This document shows, piece after piece, positions 1 to 5,593 of a stretch of 5,918 nt of DNA. The DNA is from Bacteroidetes bacterium UBA1952. GTDB taxonomy: Bacteria; Bacteroidota; Bacteroidia; Chitinophagales; Chitinophagaceae. The position numbers and the translations under genes were made by a program. The notes under the pieces are model-generated. The model was not told the origin of the DNA. It was given only the letters and a program-made list of their open reading frames with translations, and did no database searches. Every line of letters begins with the position of its first letter. Within the stretch, counting starts at the first letter, position 1. The stretch spans positions 1 to 5,918 of the forward strand of contig DDEO01000148.1 of assembly GCA_002336725.1 (NCBI GenBank). Direction: 5' to 3'.

Positions 1-518
1 TGCAGCACCTGGAATTTGATATTCCGAGCCGTGGACTGATTGGGCTTCGCTCCCAAATGCTGACCGCAACTGCCGGTGAAGCCGTAATGGCGCACCGTTT
101 CCGGGAATACAAGCCCTGGAAAGGAACCATTCCGGGCCGTAATAATGGCGTTCTGGTGGCAAAATTTGCCGGAACTTCTACTGCCTATTCGATTGATAAA
201 CTCCAGGAGCGCGGTTCCTTTTTCGTAGATCCGGGCGAAGAAGTTTATGCCGGACAGATTCTCGCCGAAAATATCAAACCGGGTGATTTGAATGTGAACG
301 CTGTGGAAGCCAAGAAACTGACAAACCACCGCGCCTCCGGTGCCGACGCTGCCACCAACATCGCGCCGAAGATTCAGATGTCGCTGGAAGAGTGCATGGA
401 ATATATCCAGCCAGACGAGTGCATTGAGGTAACGCCGCAGAGCATCCGTCTTCGTAAAACCATGCTCGACGAGAATGAACGTGCGAAGTATCAGAAGCAA
501 CAAAAAGTAGAAGCTTAA
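1..518 (+). CDS. typA: TypA/BipA ribosome-associated GTPase, C-terminal part (5' end outside window)
   Basis: The first complete codon is at position 3, and 171 residues are visible before the TAA at 516-518. TypA/BipA proteins are usually about 600 residues, so the GTPase and EF-G-like domains lie upstream of the window and only the C-terminal part is here. Family-typical segments in the fragment are PSRGLIGLRS (residues 8-17), NNGVL (47-51), the RGSFF...GEEVYAGQI stretch (70-86), DLNVN (95-99), KKLTNHRASGAD (104-115) and EVTPQSIRLRK (142-152). These match what I remember of E. coli BipA closely in order and spacing. TypA binds the 70S ribosome at the factor site and supports ribosome assembly and growth under stress or cold; that role comes from the family, not from this fragment. 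The gene ends 24 bases before a strong terminator, so it closes its own transcription unit. No frameshift or odd codon use is visible. Confidence 0.96.
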   Translation, partial: QHLEFDIPSRGLIGLRSQMLTATAGEAVMAHRFREYKPWKGTIPGRNNGVLVAKFAGTSTAYSIDKLQERGSFFVDPGEEVYAGQILAENIKPGDLNVNAVEAKKLTNHRASGADAATNIAPKIQMSLEECMEYIQPDECIEVTPQSIRLRKTMLDENERAKYQKQQKVEA

Positions 519-542
519 AAGCAAAATCCTCTTTATTTCCGG

Positions 543-580
543 AAAAAGCCGCCTTTCGATAGGGCGGCTTTTTCGTTTTT
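543..580 (+). terminator. Intrinsic terminator after typA
   Basis: A 13-bp stem forms between 543-555 and 561-573, with a GCCGCC/GGCGGC core, one T-G wobble and a 5-base loop. It starts 24 bases after the typA stop. The left arm begins with five A and the right arm ends in five T followed by CG and five more T. The A-tract/T-tract symmetry means it could also work from the opposite strand, but no gene ending from the right is seen there. Confidence 0.9.
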
Positions 581-1784
581 GAGCTGATATACCGGTTTTT
601 TCCGGAAAGACGAAAAGAACAGCAATTGCTAAAAAAGAACTTCCCCGTTCTGAAAGCCGACCTGTAAACGCCGGAAAAGGCAGGTGATATCAGGGTGAAA
701 AGGAAGTCGTTTAGAAACAGTGCTTTTTTGAAAAAGCCTTCTGGTTGCAAGATTTACCGCCTCTACCCTATTGCTTCCCCAGATTCCTTTTTGCGTCGGA
801 TTGGGCGAGGTAAAGCAAAAATCCATAAGGAGTGGATAGCGACGGATTCTGAAAATCTGTGGATTTTAAACAGACTTTTTGTAAGTAAAAATCACTTTAT
901 CAGCAGCAAAAAACCTTTTTGTGGATGCCCTCATAAGCCCTCTATAAGCAGAATCCAAACGTCTGGGTGTTGCGCTCATTTCGCTCTGTACAGGATTTTC
1001 GAGTGCCATTGAAAGACGCTTCAGCGTTTACTTCATCTAAACGATTGAAGTTGTTGAACCGCATTTTGAATTGGATACACCTCGAAAAAGTTCCGAAAAA
1101 AATGTGCAAAAAGCCGCAGTCAGGCGGTGTTGTCCGTTTCGGTAAGCTGCCCAAAAGACGAAAAAAGCGACTTATTTTCCGGGAGATACACGAGTAATAA
1201 AGCCTAAAAACAACCCTGTATGGCCCTTATCAGCGGTGCTTGGACTGGCCTGTAACGCACGCACTAAACCGAACAGGAGCAGAAGTCTTTCAGGGATATT
1301 GCGCTTTTGAAGGGGGATAACTCACAAATTTGCCTCTAAAAACAGAGGTCTCAAAACACTTTTAGGGTGTAATAAAATTCTGAATCCTCTTAGGGAAGCC
1401 GCATTGATACGGCGTGAAGCACGAATAATGGAGCAGCAACGGAGGCTTGGTTCTGCATTTTGGAACCGTATAGAGGGGTGTGGGTTTTTGAATTTTACAT
1501 TCAAAACTGCGCATCTTTGGGTGCTTTTTGGCAGGTATTTCCGGAAAAATAGTCTCGTGTAAAGTCTCTTTTTTGAGGCATCGTAGGCTGCCGATGGAGG
1601 CATAAAAGAGTTTTTGGCCTGTCCTGGAAAGGATTCTTTGTGGCTTCAAAACATCTTTTTAGGGTCGATCTCGTTTTAGAAAACGGCTTTAAACAGGGTT
1701 TAAAAATGCCAGAAAGCGCCGAAAAGCATAGTCGGAATCCACCGTTTTAAACACGGACAACTGCCGGAAAGGACGCGGGAAAAT

Positions 1785-1827
1785 GCCTCTGAGGCCGTCT
1801 GTAAACAGGTGATTTTCCGGAAATCAC
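1785..1827. repeat. Cluster of three adjacent palindromes
   Basis: Three inverted repeats follow one another almost without a gap. GCCTC-T-GAGGC lies at 1785-1795, CTGT-AA-ACAG at 1799-1808, and GTGAT(T)TTCCGGAAATCAC at about 1809-1827. The last one has a single bulged T and contains a TTTCCGGAAA core at 1814-1823. The loops of the first two are only 1-2 bases, so these look more like protein-binding dyads or cruciform DNA than RNA hairpins. No function is known to me. Confidence 0.4.
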
Positions 1828-2170
1828 AGTCGGTTTTCTTTTGAAAAAGGACCTTAAAAGAGTCGGAAAAAAGCCCTTTGCGAATGCCGCACCCTGCCGT
1901 CGGGAGATTGTCCAGGGCTGTTTTTGGTACTAATAAACAGAACTTCTTTAAGCATTACAAGACCTGTTTTGGCATCCTGAAAAGATGCAGAAGACCAGAA
2001 AAAGTCCCCACTTCACGTGGACATTTTTGTGCTTTCGCGCGTCCCAAAACTGCTTTAAAAACCACCTGCATTCTGCCATATTAAAAGGAGAAAACCCCCA
2101 GCAAACAACCATCTCATTGGACTCGATTTAGCAGGTTTTAAACTGCGCCAAAAATGTCTGACGACCTTCT

Positions 2171-2226
2171 GCGGATCAGGCAAAATCCGCACCTGATTCC
2201 GGCCAATCAGCAGGCGCTTCGCCTGC
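2171..2226 (+). other. Tandem hairpin array, possible structured RNA
   Basis: Three perfect stems lie back to back. GCGGAT (2171-2176) pairs with ATCCGC (2185-2190), CTGATT (2193-2198) pairs with AATCAG (2205-2210), and GCAGGCG (2210-2216) pairs with CGCCTGC (2220-2226) around a CTT loop. An alternative stem, ATCAGG (2175-2180) with CCTGAT (2192-2197), would replace the first two, so two exclusive folds are possible. A weaker GCAG...CTGC pairing lies just upstream at 2131-2146. No U-run follows the third stem, so it is not a classic terminator. It may be a small RNA or leader element, or a DNA structure. The same bases are also open for 56 codons (2154-2324), so the two readings compete. Confidence 0.35.
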
Positions 2227-2272
2227 ACGAAGAGCCTTTAAAACGCCGGCAGAATAACCTCTCTAACAGGCC

Positions 2273-2346
2273 GCGTTTCACGCATCACTTACTGAGAAAT
2301 GTTCCACGTGATTTTTTTTGTTGAACCAGACTTAAAATGTTCCACG
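2273..2346. repeat. Group of GTTYCACG half-sites, parS-like
   Basis: GCGTTTCACGC lies at 2273-2283, AATGTTCCACG at 2298-2308 and an identical AATGTTCCACG at 2336-2346, the last two 38 bases apart. A reverse-oriented partner, GCGTGAAAC, lies at 2505-2513. The site at 2300-2315 contains CACGTG and matches 11 of the 15 fixed positions of the ParB target TGTTNCACGTGAAACA, but its right half is degenerate (ATTTT). The repeats are seen directly; calling them partition sites is inference only. Confidence 0.35.
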
Positions 2347-2592
2347 CCGGATGTCTGGCCGCCCAAAAAAAGTGTCTAATAATGACGAGACGAGAAAAAT
2401 GCTTTGTAAATCAACGATTTAAAGGCGCATGAAATTATTATTTGAAGGCCTAAGGGTGTTCTAGATGCTTCGGGACTGCGGCGCGTTTCTATCAGAAAAG
2501 AAGCGCGTGAAACAAAAAAGCAGGACTTTCCACAGAATGCTACACGCGTTTTTTGCAGGCTTTTTTACCGATTATTTATGCCCGGAAAAACC

Positions 2593-2621
2593 TTGCGTTT
2601 TTGAGGCAAAACCGACCTTTG
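2593..2621 (+). promoter_or_regulatory. Bacteroidota-type promoter for the YiiX-like lipoprotein gene
   Basis: A TTG at 2593-2595 is followed after 18 bases by GACCTTTG at 2614-2621, close to the Bacteroidota -33/-7 pattern TTTG...TAnnTTTG. The -7 region and its context, ACCTTTGCA, repeat almost exactly in front of the next gene. The distance from the -7 element to the start codon is 29 bases here and 31 there, which supports both calls. Transcription would begin about 25 bases before the TTG start at 2651. Confidence 0.45.
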
Positions 2622-2650
2622 CAACCGCCCTTCACCCGCTCTGAAAACCC

Positions 2651-3316
2651 TTGCCAATCCGCTGTTCCCTGCCCCTCTGTTTTGTCGCGCTGGCCCTCGG
2701 ATGCAGCACGCCAAAAACGCCTTCTGAAGCCCATCTTCTGGCGGCGGATTCCGCGCTTCACCGCGAGTGGAAAAAGGAGAATACCGAGATGGTTACGGAG
2801 GCATTGCCGCTGCTCCGGGCGGGCGATATTATCCTTCGTACCGGCGCAGATGCCACGAGCCACGGACTGCGGGCTTTGAACCAGAAAAACCCAACGTATT
2901 CTCACTGCGGAATTGTATCGGTAGAAAATGGACAGCCCTGGGTATATCACAGCATCGGCGGCGAAGACAACCCCGATGCGCGAATCCTGCGCGAGACCCC
3001 GGAGCGCTTTTTTTCGCCTCAGTTTAATGAAGGCGGAGGCATTGTGCGCTACCCGCTTTCAGACGCGCAAAAAGAAAGCATCCTCGCCCGCGCCCGGCAA
3101 TGGTATAGGGAAGGCCGGACTTTCGATATGGAATTTGACCTCTCGACCGATCAACAGCTCTATTGTGCCGAGTTTGTTTACAAGGCGTTCGTTCAGTCGG
3201 GATTTCCGGAAAAATGGTTTTCCAGAAGCCGGCTGGGCGGCTTTGAATATATAGCCGTAGATGATTTATACGCGCACCCGGAGGCGAAAATCATTTGTTC
3301 CTTTCAATATAAATAA
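2651..3316 (+). CDS. YiiX/YebB-type permuted NlpC/P60-like cysteine hydrolase, lipoprotein
   Basis: The product has 221 residues. Residues 1-18 form a short lipoprotein signal ending in the lipobox LALGC, so Cys18 would be lipidated and the protein anchored in the envelope facing the periplasm. The body matches the permuted papain-fold family of YiiX/YebB-like hydrolases (formerly DUF830). LRAGDIILRTG (residues 55-65) is followed by YSHCGIV, with His85 as the likely catalytic His. QLYCAEFVYKAF (169-180) follows, with Cys172 as the likely nucleophile. His before Cys is the circularly permuted order. Family members are thought to act on amide or thioester bonds; the substrate here is unknown. 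The start is TTG: an in-frame stop lies at 2642-2644, and the next ATG (2789, residue 47) would remove the signal peptide. No Shine-Dalgarno sequence is seen. The last codons and stop overlap the promoter of the following lipoprotein gene. Confidence 0.85.
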   Translation: MPIRCSLPLCFVALALGCSTPKTPSEAHLLAADSALHREWKKENTEMVTEALPLLRAGDIILRTGADATSHGLRALNQKNPTYSHCGIVSVENGQPWVYHSIGGEDNPDARILRETPERFFSPQFNEGGGIVRYPLSDAQKESILARARQWYREGRTFDMEFDLSTDQQLYCAEFVYKAFVQSGFPEKWFSRSRLGGFEYIAVDDLYAHPEAKIICSFQYK

Positions 3317-3325
3317 TCACCTTTG
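3294..3325 (+). promoter_or_regulatory. Bacteroidota-type promoter for the DUF4878-like lipoprotein gene
   Basis: TTTG at 3294-3297 is followed after exactly 20 bases by CACCTTTG at 3318-3325. This is the Bacteroidota sigma-ABfr-type spacing and differs from TAnnTTTG by one base. The -33 element lies inside the last codons of the preceding lipoprotein gene and the -7 element just after its stop. Transcription would begin near 3330, giving a leader of about 25-30 bases. The second lipoprotein can therefore be expressed independently of the first. Confidence 0.65.
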
Positions 3326-3356
3326 CACCCTTCAAAAAACCCGAAATAGCTTCTTT

Positions 3357-3863
3357 ATGAAAAAAATAATCTTCGTTGTGGCCGCCCTTCTGGTGGGCAC
3401 ATTTGCGCTCACGAGCTGCGGCTCGAGCAGCCCGAAGGCATCCGCCGAAAAATACCTGACCGCCTTCTACCGTATGGAATATGACGAGGCCAAAAAGTAT
3501 GCAACGGAAGAAACCAAAGGCCAGCTCGACATGATGAAGCAAATCTTCACCATGATGGGCAACGACACTGTGAAGCAACAGGCCAAACGCGCTGTGGTGA
3601 ATGTTACAGACGTGAAAGAGGAAGGCAATACCGCCGTTGTTACTTATACCGTAAAGCCGGATGGTAAAGAGCAGGCTCCGGGCGCACAGACGCTGAAGAT
3701 GATAAAAGAAAAAGGCAAATGGCTTGCATCCTGGAACAAGCAGGAACCGGGTACCAGCCTCGGCGAACCCGACCACGGCACAGATCCCAACGCAATGCCG
3801 ATGGACCCCAACGCTCCGGCTGCACCGCTCCCCGCCGACACTGGCATGACACCGACGCGCTAA
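3357..3863 (+). CDS. Small lipoprotein, DUF4878-like (NTF2/lumazine-binding-like fold)
   Basis: The product has 168 residues from the ATG at 3357. The frame is open from 3261, but the earlier ATG lies inside the upstream gene and before the promoter, whereas 3357 gives a textbook signal, MKKIIFVVAALLVGTFALTSC, with the lipidated Cys at residue 21. No acidic cluster follows the Cys, so the Bacteroidota surface-export signal is absent and a periplasm-facing location is more likely. Residues 27-128 have the layout of DUF4878-type lipoproteins. A helix (SAEKYLTAFYRMEYDEAKKYA, 28-49) is followed by a second helical part and then strands with VVNVTDVKEEGNTAVVTYTV (80-99) and a closing KGKWLASWNK (119-128). 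The tail from about residue 131 is rich in Pro, Asp and Ala with a repeated DPNA, and is probably disordered. No catalytic residues are evident and the function is unknown. The family name rests on pattern memory; the lipoprotein call is firm. Confidence 0.85.
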   Translation: MKKIIFVVAALLVGTFALTSCGSSSPKASAEKYLTAFYRMEYDEAKKYATEETKGQLDMMKQIFTMMGNDTVKQQAKRAVVNVTDVKEEGNTAVVTYTVKPDGKEQAPGAQTLKMIKEKGKWLASWNKQEPGTSLGEPDHGTDPNAMPMDPNAPAAPLPADTGMTPTR

Positions 3864-3885
3864 GCCATTCCGGAAAAATCATTTT

Positions 3886-3921
3886 AAAAAAGTCCCTCGC
3901 AACGGCGGGGGACTTTTTTTT
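3886..3921 (+). terminator. Strong intrinsic terminator after the small lipoprotein gene
   Basis: A 15-bp stem forms between 3886-3900 and 3905-3919 with one T-G wobble and the four-base loop AACG. Its core is GTCCCTCGC/GCGGGGGAC. The right arm runs into eight T (3914-3921) and the left arm begins with six A. It begins 22 bases after the stop codon and separates the lipoprotein gene from the SpmAB-like gene. Confidence 0.92.
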
Positions 3922-4036
3922 GTTGGACCCCTTCGGCCAATCTAATCGAAAAGATGAAAACCACAGGTTTCAACCCTAAAACCTCACAACACGCGATGCA
4001 CTGACACATCCCAAAGCCGGAACGTCTCCAACAGCT

Positions 4037-4067
4037 TTTAGCGTCCAACGCGCAGCCCCTACTTTCG
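4037..4067 (+). promoter_or_regulatory. Possible promoter of the SpmAB-like gene
   Basis: TTTA at 4037-4040 is followed after 19 bases by TACTTTCG at 4060-4067, each one base away from the Bacteroidota pattern. The -7 element ends only six bases before the ATG at 4074. If it is used, transcription would start at or within a few bases of the start codon and the mRNA would be leaderless or nearly so. No better match is seen between 3922 and 4073. Confidence 0.3.
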
Positions 4068-4073
4068 CTTTCT

Positions 4074-5345
4074 ATGCTCAACTACGTATGGATACTGTTT
4101 TTTCTCGTCGGCATTGTCGTCGGTATTTTCAAAACCCTGTTTGTTCCGGGGTCTGAAAATATTCTTTCTGAAATGCTCACCGGGCTTTTTGGCGCGGCGC
4201 GTACCGGTTTTGAAATTTCGCTGGGCCTGACGGGCGTGATGGCCATGTGGCTGGGCATTATGAAAATTGGTGAAAAAGCCGGCGTGGTCAATGGATTGGC
4301 CCGCGCCGTAGCGCCGCTCTTCCGGGTGTTGTTCAAAAAGGTGCCGCCCGGCCACCCCGCCTACGGTTCTATCACCATGAACCTCTCGGCCAATATGCTG
4401 GGCCTCGGCAACGCCGCCACCCCACTCGGCCTCACCGCCATGAAGGAATTGCAGGAACTGAACCCGGAAAAAGAACGCGCAACGGATGCGCAGATTATGT
4501 TTCTGGTGCTCAACACGGCGGGCATCACTCTGGTGCCTTCCTCGGTAATCGCCATCCGCGCCACTATGGCCGCCGAGCAGGGATTAAAAGGTTTTAACGC
4601 CGCCGATATTTTTCTGCCCACTCTGCTGGCTACCACCATCGCTTTTATCGCAGGGATGATTATCGTGGCCATCGCACAGCGTATCAATCTCTTCCGGCTG
4701 CCGGTGCTGATTTTCTTTTTGCTCTGCGGCGCAATGGCCTTCGGCATCTGGCGCTATGTGCAATACCTGACGGCGAGCGGCCTGACGAGCGAGCAAATCG
4801 GAACGCGGGTGGGCGCGATTGGCAGCGGCATCATCCTGCTTTTAATCACCACTTTCATCACTGCCGGCGTGGTAAAGAAGCAAAAAGTATTTGAGCATTT
4901 TGTGGAAGGCGCGAAAGGCGGTTTCGAGGTGGCGTTGCGCATCATCCCCTATCTTGTCGGGATGCTGCTGGCCATTTCGGTTTTCCGGACTTCCGGCGTG
5001 ATGGATTATCTCGTAAACGGAATTGCCTATCTGGCCAAAGGTGTGGGCCTGCCCACCGATTGGGTTCCGGTCATTCCTATTATCCTGATGAAACCGCTAA
5101 GCGGCTCCGGCGCACAGGCGCTGATGGTGGACGTGATGAAAACACACGGCGTGGCCTCTTTCCCCGGAACGCTCGCTTCGGTGTTGCAGGGCACGACCGA
5201 GACAACGTTTTATGTGCTGGCGGTTTATTTCGGCTCAGTCGGTGTTACACGCAGTCGCAACGCACTCGCGCTCGGCCTGCTGGCAGATGCTATTGGCATG
5301 ACGGCGGCTATCGTATTGATGTATCTGCTTAATCCGCCGGGGTGA
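4074..5345 (+). CDS. Fused SpmA-SpmB-like membrane protein with two nucleoside-recognition (Gate) domains
   Basis: The product has 423 residues and is strongly hydrophobic, with about ten likely membrane segments (roughly 2-20, 45-64, 140-163, 182-200, 207-226, 245-267, 286-304, 330-347, 373-390 and 396-418). The N-terminal half matches SpmA, with NLSANMLGLGNAATPLGL (103-120) and NTAGITLVPSS (147-157). The C-terminal half matches SpmB, with MKPLSGSGA (339-347) and GTTETTFYVLAVYFGSVG (373-390). In Bacillus these are two adjacent genes needed for spore-core dehydration. Bacteroidota commonly carry one fused protein and do not sporulate, so its role here is unknown; transport of a nucleoside-like or other small molecule is a family-level guess. 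The length fits two roughly 200-residue units with no deletion. The gene lies alone between a strong terminator and a convergent barrel gene. No Shine-Dalgarno sequence precedes the ATG, and I see no clear terminator after the stop. Confidence 0.92.
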   Translation: MLNYVWILFFLVGIVVGIFKTLFVPGSENILSEMLTGLFGAARTGFEISLGLTGVMAMWLGIMKIGEKAGVVNGLARAVAPLFRVLFKKVPPGHPAYGSITMNLSANMLGLGNAATPLGLTAMKELQELNPEKERATDAQIMFLVLNTAGITLVPSSVIAIRATMAAEQGLKGFNAADIFLPTLLATTIAFIAGMIIVAIAQRINLFRLPVLIFFLLCGAMAFGIWRYVQYLTASGLTSEQIGTRVGAIGSGIILLLITTFITAGVVKKQKVFEHFVEGAKGGFEVALRIIPYLVGMLLAISVFRTSGVMDYLVNGIAYLAKGVGLPTDWVPVIPIILMKPLSGSGAQALMVDVMKTHGVASFPGTLASVLQGTTETTFYVLAVYFGSVGVTRSRNALALGLLADAIGMTAAIVLMYLLNPPG

Positions 5346-5419
5346 GGTTCCCGAAAACTGCCTGTAATTTTTTAGGGGGAAAGTGTGTTTAGATGAATGA
5401 CGACGCTTTTTATGTTTTG

Positions 5420-5447
5420 GAGACTCCGGGTCAAGCCCGCAATGACG
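5420..5447. repeat. Dispersed intergenic repeat unit (CGGGTCAAGCCCG type)
   Basis: The core CTCCGGGTCAAGCCCGC followed by AATGACG lies in the 248-base spacer between the convergent SpmAB-like and barrel genes. Its reverse strand reads TCATTGCGGGCTTGACCCGG, a word I recognise from intergenic repeats scattered through many bacterial genomes. When translated by mistake such repeats give peptides like HCGLDPES, which appears here on the minus strand. The centre can fold as CGGGT-CAA-GCCCG. Around it, ACGTGT (5445-5450) and ACACGT (5479-5484) form a further inverted pair. The spacer holds no other gene and no clear intrinsic terminator. Confidence 0.6.
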
Positions 5448-5593
5448 TGTGGGGAGAGGGTGCGGCGAAATGCCACGTACACGTAATACATGGATTATCA
5501 CCCATTCTAAAACGAGGTTCACGTTGATTTAAGGCGCTTTGTTGCGGACGAACTTCATGCCGCTCATCTACTCCCTTATCAGGTAGGAAAGGG

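Larger units (their letters stand above)
581..2592. other. Long stretch without a recognisable gene
   Basis: About 2 kb lie between the typA terminator and the promoter of the next gene. Open frames of 65-105 codons exist on both strands (for example 695-1012 and 967-1197 on plus, 942-1154 and 1322-1603 on minus). Their translations are dominated by Lys, Arg, Ser, Cys and Phe, they overlap one another on opposite strands, and none shows a motif or signal peptide I recognise. I treat them as chance frames. The DNA is rich in A and T runs, TTTAAA-type words and short perfect palindromes. It contains four of the window's five TTTCCGGAAA palindromes, a palindrome cluster at 1785-1826, a tandem hairpin array at 2171-2226 and GTTYCACG-type half-sites at 2273-2346 and 2505-2513. 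No tRNA, tmRNA, RNase P RNA, transposase fragment or CRISPR repeat is seen. It could be decayed sequence, a carrier of unannotated small RNAs, or a structural or partition site. Confidence 0.6.

Noticed and set aside
722..737. GCTTTTTTGAAAAAGC as a terminator
   Set aside because: The loop would be only two bases, there is no GC-rich stem, and no gene ends near it.
857..926. TGTGGATTT and TGTGGATGC as DnaA boxes of a replication origin
   Set aside because: Each differs from TGTGGATAA by two bases, they are not clustered, and no dnaA or other origin-linked gene is nearby.
695..1197. Overlapping open frames 695-1012 and 967-1197 on plus and 942-1154 on minus as possible genes
   Set aside because: They overlap on both strands, are rich in Lys, Arg, Ser and Cys, have no recognisable motif or signal peptide, and lie in A/T-run-rich sequence. 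Chance frames are the simpler reading.
1487..1519. Promoter-like TTTG-N21-CATCTTTG
   Set aside because: The spacing fits the Bacteroidota pattern but no gene or structured RNA follows, and such words are common in this A/T-rich stretch.
1322..1649. Two minus-strand frames of 93 and 95 codons
   Set aside because: They cover the same bases in different frames, have no recognised motif, and no promoter or terminator fits them.
2092..2192. Open frame reading ...NNHLIGLDLAGFKLRQKC... after AAAAGGAG at 2083-2090
   Set aside because: It has no ATG, GTG or TTG start in frame behind the ribosome-site-like word and stops after about 30 codons.
3291..3776. Minus-strand 161-codon frame opposite the small lipoprotein gene
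   Set aside because: It is antisense to a gene with a clear signal peptide, promoter and terminator, and its translation is a Leu/Phe/His-rich shadow without a motif.
5235..5522. Minus-strand 95-codon frame containing HCGLDPESP
   Set aside because: It overlaps the end of the SpmAB-like gene, and the peptide is the usual false translation of the dispersed repeat at 5420-5447.
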